Positions 26,528 to 35,411 of a DNA stretch of 64,000 nt are shown here, in pieces (the stretch's first letter is position 1; every line of letters begins with the position of its first letter). A program made the position numbers and the translations under genes. Source of the DNA: Flavobacteriales bacterium. GTDB taxonomy: Bacteria; Bacteroidota; Bacteroidia; Flavobacteriales_D; Crocinitomicaceae. The notes under the pieces were generated by a model, which saw nothing but the letters and a program-made list of their open reading frames with translations, ran no database searches and was not told the origin of the DNA. Where the stretch lies: assembly GCA_947500755.1 (NCBI GenBank), contig CANMTO010000003.1:62001-126000 (forward strand), read 5' to 3'.

Positions 26528-27466
26528 TTATGCCGTAGCATTCATGTTATCCAATACTTCCATTACGCCCTTAACAGCCTCCGCTGATTCACTTAACAAT
26601 GCTTTCTCTGCGTCGTTCAAGTCTAATTCGATGATTCGTTCAATTCCATTTTTACCCAATACCACAGGAACTCCAAGGTAAATGTCTTTTAATCCGTATT
26701 CACCAGTTAGCCATGCACACACTGGGAAGATTCGTTTTTGGTCACGAACAATTGCTTCTACCATTTGGGCTGCTGCAGCCCCCGGAGCATACCATGCAGA
26801 AGTTCCTAACAATTTAACGATTTCACCGCCTCCAAATTTAGTGCGCTCAATAATCTCATTCAATTTATCTTCAGCAATTAATTCGGTAACTGGAATACCT
26901 GCAACCGTTGTATATCTAGGAAGTGGAACCATGGTGTCTCCATGTCCACCCATTAATACGGCTTGAATATCTTTTGGTGAAACATTCAATTCAGTGGCAA
27001 GGAAGGCACGGTATCTTGCGGTATCCAATACCCCGGCCATTCCAAATACTTTCTTTGAATCTGTTTTGGCATTTAGATAAGCACAATACGTCATTACATC
27101 TAAGGGATTGGAAACCACCACGATGATTGCATTCGGTGAATATTTAATCACATTCTCCGTCACCGTTTTTACGATTCCTGCATTGGTAGCGATTAAATCA
27201 TCACGAGACATTCCTGGTTTACGCGGTAAGCCCGATGTGATTACCACTACATCAGAGTCCTTGGTCATGGTATAATCATTCGTAGAACCGATGGTCCTTG
27301 AATCATACAGATTAATTGGCGCACTTTGCCAAATATCAAGTGCTTTGCCTTCCGCAAAGCCATCTTTTATATCCAATAAGATAATTTCATTGGCAATTTC
27401 ACGTGAAGCTAATACATCGGCACACGTTGCTCCTACATTTCCAGCACCTACTACAGTAACTTTCAT
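26528..27466 (-). CDS. mdh: Malate dehydrogenase
   Basis: This 312-residue NAD-dependent enzyme converts malate to oxaloacetate in the TCA cycle. The Rossmann loop is VVGAGNVGATCAD (residues 5-17), with an Asp at the end of beta-2 (LLDIKDG) for NAD specificity. Substrate arginines are in SGLPRKPGMSRDDL, where the Arg of the LPRKPGMSR loop indicates malate rather than lactate specificity. The catalytic His is in GGHGDTMVPLPRY. It resembles the LDH-like (type 3) MDH common in Bacteroidota and is monocistronic. Confidence 0.95.
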   Translation of the reverse strand: MKVTVVGAGNVGATCADVLASREIANEIILLDIKDGFAEGKALDIWQSAPINLYDSRTIGSTNDYTMTKDSDVVVITSGLPRKPGMSRDDLIATNAGIVKTVTENVIKYSPNAIIVVVSNPLDVMTYCAYLNAKTDSKKVFGMAGVLDTARYRAFLATELNVSPKDIQAVLMGGHGDTMVPLPRYTTVAGIPVTELIAEDKLNEIIERTKFGGGEIVKLLGTSAWYAPGAAAAQMVEAIVRDQKRIFPVCAWLTGEYGLKDIYLGVPVVLGKNGIERIIELDLNDAEKALLSESAEAVKGVMEVLDNMNATA

Positions 27467-27612
27467 AATTTTTATAATTAACGATTTGTGATTTTACATT
27501 GCGAATTTACGATAACTGCGTTATATTAAGCGTTCAAAATCAAAAAATGTTTGCCAAATTTGTAAATGGAGGCAACGCCCTTGAAAACAAATACGTTAAA
27601 CAATAAAAGCTA

Positions 27613-28182
27613 TTGGATACTGTAGAACTTAAAGCATTGGTTGCGGCATGTGTACGAAAAGAGCGAAAAGCTCAACAACAATTCTTTAAGGCGTATTATG
27701 GAAAAATGTTTTCTGTTTGTCTTCGATACATTAAAGATCGAGACAGTGCGCAAGAAGTGGTTCAAGATGGTTTTATTAAGGTCTTTGATAAATTGGAATT
27801 ATTTGACTTCCGGGGGTCTATCGAAGGGTGGATGCGTCGAATCTTCTCAAATACTGCGATTGATGCCATTCGCAAAGCAAAACGGAGTCCGTTTTTGTCT
27901 GACCAAGACAACGACTTTCGGTTAGACGAAGAGAACGCAATGGAAGCACGCGAGGAATTGCAAGCCTTGCAACTGAAATACTCGGTTGCGCTAGACTGCA
28001 TTAATCGACTGTCTCCAGCCTATCGAACGGTATTCAACCTGTACGTGTTCGAGGAATATTCTCACAAAGAAATCGCGGAAATCCTTGGAATCAGTGAAGG
28101 AACGTCAAAATCCAATTTAGCTAAAGCCAGAATGAATGTTCAAAAAATGCTAGAAACAACGTATAAAAAGATCTCACAGTGA
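27613..28182 (+). CDS. ECF-type RNA polymerase sigma factor
   Basis: The 189-residue protein has sigma region 2 (FFKAYYGKMFSVCLRYIKDRDSAQEVVQDGFIKVFDKL, EGWMRRIFSNTAIDAIRKAKR) and region 4 (LSPAYRTVFNLYVFEEYSHKEIAEILGISEGTSKSNLAKARMNVQKML). The start is TTG at 27613; no ATG is available nearby. The stop overlaps the next ATG (TGATG at 28180-28184), so translation is coupled to the membrane protein that follows. The regulon is unknown. Confidence 0.88.
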   Translation: MDTVELKALVAACVRKERKAQQQFFKAYYGKMFSVCLRYIKDRDSAQEVVQDGFIKVFDKLELFDFRGSIEGWMRRIFSNTAIDAIRKAKRSPFLSDQDNDFRLDEENAMEAREELQALQLKYSVALDCINRLSPAYRTVFNLYVFEEYSHKEIAEILGISEGTSKSNLAKARMNVQKMLETTYKKISQ

Positions 28183-29411
28183 TGGATAAATTAGATCAAA
28201 TATTCAAAAATGCTATGGATTCACAGGCTGAACCCTATGATCCTACGGCTTGGGAGTCACTTTCGAAACGCCTCGACAAGCAGCTCCCTCCTAAATCCAA
28301 TCCATTCAAAAAATGGGGCCTTCCGGGCGCCGCTTTGGTGATTGGAATCTCTCTTGCAACATGGTATTCTATGGATTCTTCCAATCCTGTATCTCCTCCT
28401 ATTTCTCCTAAGGCTGCTGCAGTGGAACCATCCAAAAAAGAGGTGAGTCCCAAAGAAAACCCTGCAACACCTACAGAACATCAACCCAAGATTGCATTGC
28501 ATCAGGAAACAAATGCCCCTCTTCCTGCACCGAATGAGTTGATTAATACCGATACGGAAGAACTCGTTGCTGTACAGGAAATCCCTTCCTTGAAGGAAGC
28601 ACCCGTTGAGGAGCTCCCCTCCAAATCGCTAGAACCTATTGATCCCCAAAAATCAAAAGAACTTTTCACATTTAACCCAATTGTTCTTCCAGTCTGTGCC
28701 GGTATATCCTCGGAATTGAAAAACACCAACGGGTTTGAGGTTACCTTGAAAAACGATCAGATGACACGTTCAATCGCACCAAACTCCTCCGTAAACGTTG
28801 AATTGGGTGCCGGAAACATCGAAATTATAGACCCGGCCACTGGTGTAATTCTTCAGACGAATGTGCTTACCGGACCCAAAGGAGACCTTGTTATCGATGA
28901 GATGATTTATGAAAACGGCATACCTGTTCAAGGAATTCACGTGAAGTCTGATGCCAATGTGCGGTCCGTAACCTATGGAAAACAGCGCAGCGAATTATCC
29001 ATTAAAGATTTTACCGTGCATGTATTCGAAAAGGGATCAACCTCTGTGCAAATAGCCATAGCGGATGACCGTGGTTGTACTTCGGAAATCCAAGGCATGA
29101 TTCATGTATCTGAGGAATATAATCTACTTGCAGTTAATGCGTTTGAGCCTACTTCTCAAGACTCCCGTAAAAATACATTTATGCCGTATGCGCTAACAAA
29201 GCGAGCAGCATCCTTTCGTATGATTATTTTAGATCCAAATGATGGAGGTATTGTGTTTGAAAGTACTGATGCTACCTTACCGTGGGATGGGATTGATCGT
29301 CGATTTGGAAGAATGGGTGATACAAATAAAGCCTATGTTTGGAAAGTAACCTTATCCGAACCAAAGGTTGGAGAAAAATCAGAGTACATGGGCACGGTGG
29401 TGAGGATGTAA
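28182..29411 (+). CDS. Sigma-coupled membrane protein with gliding-type C-terminus
   Basis: The ATG at 28182 overlaps the sigma factor stop. The N-terminus is cytosolic (DKLDQIFKNAMDSQAEPYDPTAWESLSKRLDKQ), followed by one membrane span (WGLPGAALVIGISLATWYSM, about residues 46-65), a Pro-rich linker, and a periplasmic region that ends KNTFMPYALTKRAASFRMII ... LPWDGIDRRFGRMGDTNKAYVWKVTL. That ending resembles the gliding-motility-associated C-terminal (CHU_C) domain. It is therefore a likely anti-sigma factor with an envelope sensor domain; this arrangement is an inference from position. Confidence 0.6.
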   Translation: MDKLDQIFKNAMDSQAEPYDPTAWESLSKRLDKQLPPKSNPFKKWGLPGAALVIGISLATWYSMDSSNPVSPPISPKAAAVEPSKKEVSPKENPATPTEHQPKIALHQETNAPLPAPNELINTDTEELVAVQEIPSLKEAPVEELPSKSLEPIDPQKSKELFTFNPIVLPVCAGISSELKNTNGFEVTLKNDQMTRSIAPNSSVNVELGAGNIEIIDPATGVILQTNVLTGPKGDLVIDEMIYENGIPVQGIHVKSDANVRSVTYGKQRSELSIKDFTVHVFEKGSTSVQIAIADDRGCTSEIQGMIHVSEEYNLLAVNAFEPTSQDSRKNTFMPYALTKRAASFRMIILDPNDGGIVFESTDATLPWDGIDRRFGRMGDTNKAYVWKVTLSEPKVGEKSEYMGTVVRM

Positions 29412-29494
29412 TAAATAAAGTAAAGAAATGTTAAGTAAGGATTATTCTTAGGGATAATCCTTATTTTTGTTTAATCGCCTTGGCGAGATTCAAT

Positions 29495-31312
29495 ATGCAA
29501 GTGATTAAACGCCTTCCTACTCAATTAGCCAATCAAATAGCCGCCGGTGAAGTGGTTCAACGTCCAGCTTCGGTGGTGAAGGAACTCTTGGAAAATTCAA
29601 TTGATGCCGGAGCTACTGAGATTTCACTAACGATTAAAGATGGGGGGCGAACCCTCATATCCATGCAAGATAATGGAAGTGGGATGAATCACCAAGATGC
29701 GCTGTTGTGTTTTGAGCGGCATGCGACCAGTAAAATCAATGCCATTAACGACCTGTTCAATTTAAATACCATGGGATTTCGAGGCGAAGCATTGGCTTCG
29801 ATTGCTGCGGTTGCCCATGTTTCTTTAAAAACAAAAAAAGAAGAAGACCTTACGGGTTTTCATATCAAAATAGAGGGGGGAACCTTTATACAAAACGAGG
29901 AGGTAGTTTGCTCAAAGGGTACATTAATCGAAGTGAAAAATTTATTTTTCAATGTCCCAGCCCGACGTAACTTTTTAAAATCAGACAGCATTGAATTTAA
30001 CCACATCGAAGATTCCTTTCTTTATGTAGCAATTGCTCATCCCGAAGTTAATTTCATTCTGCATCATAACAATCAAGCCATTTACAACCTTAGTGCGGCT
30101 AATTTAAAACGACGTGTCACGGATGTTCTTGGAAAAAATTCGGGCGACCGTGTATTCCCTATAGCGTCGGAAACGGATATTGTTAAAGTAACTGGATTTA
30201 TTGGGAAACCTGAAACCGCAAAAAAAACCCGAGGAAGCCAATTCTTTTTTGTAAATAAACGGTTTTTTAAAAGTTCATATTTTAATCATGCCGTTTTGAA
30301 AGCATTTGAAGGATTGATTCCAGAAAAAACACATCCAACCTATTTTATTTTCTTGGAGGTGGACCCGGCGAAAATTGACGTGAATATTCATCCCACGAAA
30401 ACTGAAATAAAATTTGAAGAAGAACAGTTCATTTATTCCATTTTACTCAGTACCATTCGTCAATCTCTCGGAATGTTTAACCTCATGCCTAGTTTGGACT
30501 TTGAACTAGAAACCGCATTTGATCTTCCCGCGGGCTTTAGAAAACAGCCCATCGTTGAGCCCACGATTCAAGTAGATCCAAATTTCAATCCATTCAAACC
30601 ACAACAGCAAGGTAGTAAATCGAATGGGTTTTCAAAGGGAATTCACGAGCAGGGCTTTGGAGCATCTAAATCCACAGAGGAAGATTGGAAATCTTTTTAT
30701 TCGATTCAGGAAACTCCAGAGAATATACAACAAGAATTACCCGAAATTGGGGGTATAAGCACTAGTGCAGACCTTTTACTTATTGGCCGTTACATCTTTA
30801 CCCCAATAAAAACTGGGGTTATGGTAATTGATTCTAAACGAGCCATGGAGCGCATCTTGTATGATGAATGCATTGAAGCCTTTGTAAAGCACCCATTGAA
30901 TCAACAGATGCTTTTGTTTCCAATAGAAAAACCCTTGGAAAAACATGAATTACGGATCATGTCAAACCATTTAAAGACCTTTGAACAGCTTGGATTCAAC
31001 TTGGTTCTAGAAGATTCGATATTACGCATTATGGGTGCACCAGAAATATTACATGAAAACGGTGTCATCCAATGTGTCGATGAATTGATGGAACGAGTAG
31101 GCTACAGTGAACAACATAAGGAGGATGTAGCACATGCGCTGGTCGTACAAATGGTGAACAATGCAGCGAGGTACCACCGCATTGGAAATAAGCAAGAAGC
31201 GGAATTACAAATCCAACGGTTATTTAGCTGTACCTCCCACACATTGAGTCCATCAAATGAACCCATTTTACAGATTCTCACGTTTGAGCAATTAAACCAA
31301 TTGATAAAATAA
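29495..31312 (+). CDS. mutL: DNA mismatch repair protein MutL
   Basis: From the ATG at 29495 (MQVIKRLPTQLANQIAAGEV) the protein has 605 residues. The GHKL ATPase motifs are intact: ENSIDAGATEI, DNGSGM, RHATSKI, GFRGEALASI. MutL couples MutS recognition to repair. In the C-terminal half the place of the DQHAxxExxxxE endonuclease motif reads DSKRAMERILYD, and the CPHGRP motif reads SPSNEP, so the metal site appears degraded (see findings). The TTG at 29480 is a possible but poorer start. The gene is 4 bp upstream of the first rhomboid gene. Confidence 0.95.
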   Translation: MQVIKRLPTQLANQIAAGEVVQRPASVVKELLENSIDAGATEISLTIKDGGRTLISMQDNGSGMNHQDALLCFERHATSKINAINDLFNLNTMGFRGEALASIAAVAHVSLKTKKEEDLTGFHIKIEGGTFIQNEEVVCSKGTLIEVKNLFFNVPARRNFLKSDSIEFNHIEDSFLYVAIAHPEVNFILHHNNQAIYNLSAANLKRRVTDVLGKNSGDRVFPIASETDIVKVTGFIGKPETAKKTRGSQFFFVNKRFFKSSYFNHAVLKAFEGLIPEKTHPTYFIFLEVDPAKIDVNIHPTKTEIKFEEEQFIYSILLSTIRQSLGMFNLMPSLDFELETAFDLPAGFRKQPIVEPTIQVDPNFNPFKPQQQGSKSNGFSKGIHEQGFGASKSTEEDWKSFYSIQETPENIQQELPEIGGISTSADLLLIGRYIFTPIKTGVMVIDSKRAMERILYDECIEAFVKHPLNQQMLLFPIEKPLEKHELRIMSNHLKTFEQLGFNLVLEDSILRIMGAPEILHENGVIQCVDELMERVGYSEQHKEDVAHALVVQMVNNAARYHRIGNKQEAELQIQRLFSCTSHTLSPSNEPILQILTFEQLNQLIK

Positions 31313-31316
31313 CTAC

Positions 31317-32084
31317 ATGTTAAACAACATACCTCAGGTTACAAAGAATTTATTACTCTTGAACGTCTTTGTTTTCATTCTTACCCTCATTCTTGGGAGC
31401 AAGGGGGTGGATTTGAATCAATTATTAAGCACTCATGCCATCGGTTCTCCGTTATTTAAGCCCTACCAGGTGGTTACCCATATGTTTGCACATGCTGGAT
31501 TTTTTCATTTGTTAATGAACATGTGGCTATTTGTCATGCTTGGGGGATACTTAGAACGCTTATGGGGGCCGAAGCGGTTCTTTATCTTTTTTCTGCTTTG
31601 CGGATTTGGCGCCTTCTTACTTCAAAACGCTATGAGTGCCTATCAGCTTTTTGATTTAAAATCGCAGATTTCAACATCAGGGGTTGATCTAAGTACCATT
31701 AATTATTACATTACTAAATCCTCAACTATTCAGGAAACCTTATCAGAAATTAATCAAATAGGAAAATTTTCCGAAGCTCAAGCCACCCTTATCATTGACT
31801 ATGTAATGGTCTCTAATTCTTCCATGCTCGGAGCTTCAGGCGCAGTATTCGGAGTATTGGCCGCCTTTGCAATTTTATTTCCAAACCAAGAGTTCATGCT
31901 GTATTTTGCGATTCCTGTTAAAGCAAAGTTTTTAGTGGGAGCTTATTTTATATACGAAGTGTATCAAGCGTATCAAAACAACCCCAATGACCAAGTGGCG
32001 CATTTGGCACATGTAGGTGGGGCAATTGCTGGTGCAATCATTGTTTTATATTGGAGAAAAAAAGACCGCGCTAATTTTTATTGA
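31317..32084 (+). CDS. Rhomboid-family intramembrane serine protease
   Basis: The 255-residue polytopic protein has the rhomboid core: HLLMNMWLFVMLGGYLER near residues 64-81, GASGAVFG with nucleophile Ser174, and HVGGAIAG with His232, the catalytic pair. An insertion of about 40 polar residues separates the first and second half of the core. It cleaves membrane proteins inside the bilayer; substrate unknown. It starts 4 bp after mutL and is 6 bp upstream of a second rhomboid gene. Confidence 0.9.
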   Translation: MLNNIPQVTKNLLLLNVFVFILTLILGSKGVDLNQLLSTHAIGSPLFKPYQVVTHMFAHAGFFHLLMNMWLFVMLGGYLERLWGPKRFFIFFLLCGFGAFLLQNAMSAYQLFDLKSQISTSGVDLSTINYYITKSSTIQETLSEINQIGKFSEAQATLIIDYVMVSNSSMLGASGAVFGVLAAFAILFPNQEFMLYFAIPVKAKFLVGAYFIYEVYQAYQNNPNDQVAHLAHVGGAIAGAIIVLYWRKKDRANFY

Positions 32085-32090
32085 TATCAA

Positions 32091-32945
32091 ATGGAACAAC
32101 GAACGATTGTTGATGAGATAAAATTTCAATTGCGAAACGGCAAAATGACCGTCCGTTTAATCATTGTAAATGTTTTAATTTTTGCCGCCATTCACCTCAT
32201 TGGCTTTGTAGAAGGATTATTTGGAAATACTTCGTGGAGTCTTCGTTTTTTCACCTTCCCGACCGGTCTTTTTGAGTTTTTAGTCAATCCGTGGACCCTT
32301 ATAACGAGTATTTTTGCCCATGTATCCTTGGGGCATCTTTTTTTTAATATGCTGTTTTTATTCTTTGCCGGAGCTATGTATGAACAAATATTCGGATCCA
32401 AAAAGTTACTGATTACCTACCTCGCGGGGGGCATCATTGGCAATCTGTTTGAATTATCAGCAACCTTACTAATTCCAGACTTTTCCGCACCCCACTATGT
32501 ATTAGGAGCCAGCGGAGCCATTATGGCTATTTTCACAGCCATCGCCGTATATCGACCACAGACTCCGATTTATTTGTTTGGGATAGTTGCGATCCCAATT
32601 TATGTGCTCGCGTTGTTTTTCTTAGCAAAAGATCTAATTGGCATTGGTGCCTCGGATGAAATTGCTCATTTCGCACATTTGGGAGGGGCTTTCTTTGGAT
32701 TTTTAACCGTTCAACAAATCCATAGCAATTCCAATATATTAAATCAATTAAATGGCCTATTCCATAAAAAACAGCGCGCTGATTCTGCTAAAAATAGACG
32801 AATTAAACCGGATGAGATATACAATGCTGAGAAAAAAGCCAAGCAAGAACGGATAGATACGATATTAGATAAAATCTCGAAATCCGGGTATGAATCCTTG
32901 ACTCGAGAGGAGAAAGATTTTTTATTCAATCAAGGTAACTCATGA
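32091..32945 (+). CDS. Rhomboid-family intramembrane serine protease (second copy)
   Basis: The 284-residue protein has HLFFNMLFLFFAGAMYEQIFG, GASGAIMA with Ser141 and HLGGAFFG with His196, so both catalytic residues are kept. The C-terminal cytosolic tail of about 80 residues is charged and ends TREEKDFLFNQGN, a short helical motif found at the end of many Bacteroidota rhomboids. It differs enough from its upstream neighbour to be an old paralogue. The stop overlaps the start of the EEP gene by 4 bp. Confidence 0.9.
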   Translation: MEQRTIVDEIKFQLRNGKMTVRLIIVNVLIFAAIHLIGFVEGLFGNTSWSLRFFTFPTGLFEFLVNPWTLITSIFAHVSLGHLFFNMLFLFFAGAMYEQIFGSKKLLITYLAGGIIGNLFELSATLLIPDFSAPHYVLGASGAIMAIFTAIAVYRPQTPIYLFGIVAIPIYVLALFFLAKDLIGIGASDEIAHFAHLGGAFFGFLTVQQIHSNSNILNQLNGLFHKKQRADSAKNRRIKPDEIYNAEKKAKQERIDTILDKISKSGYESLTREEKDFLFNQGNS

Positions 32946-34018
32946 AGTGGATTGACCGAATCCTTGCTTTAGCTCTTTGGGTAAGTTCTGCGGTACTGCT
33001 CGTTTCATATGCAAGTCCCTTTTTCCATCCCGACAGTATCCCGTGGTTACCATATTTCGGGTTACTTTACCCCATTTGGGTTTTCACGTGTGTGATAATC
33101 ACGGGCTTTGCTTTTCTGCGTAAATTACCTTTCAAGTTTATTGGTGTTTTTGTTCTATTCATTGGATTTTCGTTTCATGTACGTTTAATTGCATTCAATT
33201 TTACCGATAACCCCGCCTCAGAAGACTCCATTCGTTTATTAACCTATAATGTTCGACTCTTTGGTTTATATGATGATAGTACTTTTGAAAGCCGAGATCA
33301 AATTTTCAATTTAATCCGAAAAGAGGGCCCAGATGTGGCCTGTTTTCAGGAGTATTATCGCCAAGACAAGCCCACCTCGTTTGAAACGTATGATTCTATA
33401 CGCAACATTATGCAGTCGATTGATTACCACGAACGAAGTGCTCACAATGAACGAGGAAAACGCAATTTTGGCATTGCTATTTTTTCAAAATACCCCATGA
33501 TTGCTCGTGGTGATGTTATGTTTGAAAGTCAAGGCACCATGGATTTTAATTATTGTATTTTCGCTGATATTGTATGTAAAACCGATACGTTTAGGATCTA
33601 TAATGTACACCTTCAGTCTATTCGACTCCATGAACCTGGAAAAACACAAGAACGAGGCAGGCTTGCCCTGATAAAAACAGGCATGAAAAAAATGAACTTA
33701 GCTTATGTAAAACGCGCTGATCAAGCGCGTAGAGTCATTGAGCATATGGAAACTTCTCCCTATCCAATCGTTGTATGTGGAGATTTTAATGATACCCCGA
33801 TGTCCTATACCCACCACCAATTTTATAAAAAAATGACCGATGGATTTCTGGCTTCGAGCCTTGGGTTGGGAGCAAGTTACATTGGGCGTATTCCCGCAGG
33901 AAGAATCGATTATGTATTCCATACGGATGAGTTATCCTGTTCTAATTTCAGGACCCTCGACGTTGATTATTCAGATCACCGTCCAATCAGCTGTTCCATT
34001 AATTTTTTGCATCCGTAA
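32942..34018 (+). CDS. Endonuclease/exonuclease/phosphatase-family membrane protein
   Basis: Three N-terminal membrane helices (about residues 5-85) are followed by an EEP hydrolase domain: RLLTYNVRLFG, PDVACFQEYY with the catalytic Glu, VVCGDFNDTPMSYTHH with the Asp/Asn pair, and a terminal VDYSDHRPISCSI with the Asp-His. All catalytic motifs are present. Such proteins act on phosphodiesters or phospholipids at the membrane. It overlaps the preceding rhomboid gene and abuts the amidotransferase gene. Confidence 0.85.
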   Translation: MKWIDRILALALWVSSAVLLVSYASPFFHPDSIPWLPYFGLLYPIWVFTCVIITGFAFLRKLPFKFIGVFVLFIGFSFHVRLIAFNFTDNPASEDSIRLLTYNVRLFGLYDDSTFESRDQIFNLIRKEGPDVACFQEYYRQDKPTSFETYDSIRNIMQSIDYHERSAHNERGKRNFGIAIFSKYPMIARGDVMFESQGTMDFNYCIFADIVCKTDTFRIYNVHLQSIRLHEPGKTQERGRLALIKTGMKKMNLAYVKRADQARRVIEHMETSPYPIVVCGDFNDTPMSYTHHQFYKKMTDGFLASSLGLGASYIGRIPAGRIDYVFHTDELSCSNFRTLDVDYSDHRPISCSINFLHP

Positions 34019-34576
34019 ATGAAACGGATTTTGATTATTGATTGCGGAAGCAGTAAGGTTCCTCTCTTAGAAGAAATTGTTTTCGAATCTGCTGACTATG
34101 AAACTCATTCATTTTTTGAAGTTACCCAAGAAACCACTGATTCCTTTGATGGGATAATTATTTCAGGATCCCCTATTCTCATTACTGAAGAAGATATGGA
34201 GCCATACCTAACACAAGCGTCCTGGATAAAAACTACGATAAAACCAATTCTAGGAATTTGTTTCGGTCATCAACTTATCGGCTTATGTTATGAGGCTTTT
34301 GGTTCACGCATGAAAGATTGCCGTTCTATGAACGAAATTGAACAATTTGAGGATTGTCCCCTACTGTATCGTTTACCGAATATTTTTGAAATGCAGGAAG
34401 ACCATTGTGAAAGCATATCCATACCTCAAGAATTTGAATTAGTTGCTAATTCCGATGAATGTATTAACGAGGTAATGCAACATGAATCAAAGAAAATCTA
34501 TGGCGTGCAGTTCCATCCCGAATCTTCAGGGAATTTCGGACATATATTACTTGAGAACTTTATTGAAATGTGTTAA
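34019..34576 (+). CDS. Class I glutamine amidotransferase-like protein
   Basis: The 185-residue protein resembles the GuaA-type amidotransferase domain alone: GIIISGSPILITEEDM, GICFGHQLIG with the nucleophilic Cys, and GVQFHPESSG with His and Glu of the triad. It would release ammonia from glutamine for an unknown partner synthetase. It begins on the base after the EEP stop. The stop overlaps that of the convergent Crp/Fnr gene by 4 bp. Confidence 0.85.
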   Translation: MKRILIIDCGSSKVPLLEEIVFESADYETHSFFEVTQETTDSFDGIIISGSPILITEEDMEPYLTQASWIKTTIKPILGICFGHQLIGLCYEAFGSRMKDCRSMNEIEQFEDCPLLYRLPNIFEMQEDHCESISIPQEFELVANSDECINEVMQHESKKIYGVQFHPESSGNFGHILLENFIEMC

Positions 34577-35268
34577 TACCCTGCAACGTGAAGCATTTTT
34601 TTAGCATCCAATACGCTTATTTTACGTGTATTAATTTCTATGATCCCTTCCTCTTTAAAATCTTTTAATAAGCGAATTAAGGTTTCTGTTGCTGTTCCAA
34701 CGAAATTAGCCATATCTTCTCTTGAGAGATTGATGGGTTCATCTTGATAAATTTCCATTAAAAGTAACAGGCTAAATGCTAAACGCTGACGAACAGATTT
34801 TTGAGCCATATTGGTAATGAAATCTGCCCGATCGGCAAGTTCACGAGAAAGTTCTTTTAATATTCCATTTCGCAACATCGGATTAGTATCTAACATCGGT
34901 AAAAAGTCTTCTTTACGGATAAAGCATATATTGCATTCCTCTAAGGTCTCCGCCGATACTTTGTAGGCATCTTCTGTAAACATCGCACGAAATCCTACTA
35001 AATCTCCTCCTTTGGCGATTTGAATGATTTGTTCTTTACCCCCATCTCCCCGTTTAAAAATCTTAATCTTTCCCTCATTAATACAGAACACCCCCCTTGG
35101 AAATGAACCTTCAACAAATAGGTATTGATTTTTTTTATAATAATTACAGGACTTATGGTCCTCCAAATGTTCTACGTCTTCCCCCAATATTCCGCCAAGT
35201 AAATTCTCTTTTCTACGTAAACAGGTACTACATGAAATATTTCGGAAATTATTCTCCAACATATACAA
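34573..35268 (-). CDS. Crp/Fnr-family transcriptional regulator
   Basis: A cyclic-nucleotide-binding-like domain (YLFVEGSFPRGVFCINEGKIKIFK ... GGDLVGFRAMF, about residues 49-105) precedes a winged helix (LSREDMANFVGTATETLIRLLKDFKEEGII, about 185-214). Four cysteines (13, 16, 41, 62) in and near the N-terminus recall FNR, where four Cys hold an oxygen-sensitive 4Fe-4S cluster, though the spacing differs. A similar form is common in Bacteroidota. It may regulate the response to oxygen or nitrosative stress; the target genes are unknown. Confidence 0.85.
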   Translation of the reverse strand: MYMLENNFRNISCSTCLRRKENLLGGILGEDVEHLEDHKSCNYYKKNQYLFVEGSFPRGVFCINEGKIKIFKRGDGGKEQIIQIAKGGDLVGFRAMFTEDAYKVSAETLEECNICFIRKEDFLPMLDTNPMLRNGILKELSRELADRADFITNMAQKSVRQRLAFSLLLLMEIYQDEPINLSREDMANFVGTATETLIRLLKDFKEEGIIEINTRKISVLDAKKMLHVAGY

Positions 35269-35361
35269 CTCTTATATTACAAAGATACGAATATTGAAGC
35301 GTTATAGAATTGCTGATAGTGGTTGATCGATGGCTCTTCGCGCAAAGGGAAAACTTTTGAA

Positions 35362-35394
35362 GCACAAAAAAAGGCGGACTAAGCCGCCTTTTAA
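35362..35394 (-). terminator. Terminator of the BNR/T9SS protein gene
   Basis: AAAAGGCGG (35369-35377) pairs with CCGCCTTTT (35384-35392) around a 6-nt loop, with an A-run at 35366-35370 that becomes a U-tract on the minus strand. It lies 20 bp beyond the stop of the gene at 35412. Confidence 0.85.
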
Positions 35395-35411
35395 TAAACT
35401 ACATTGAACTC

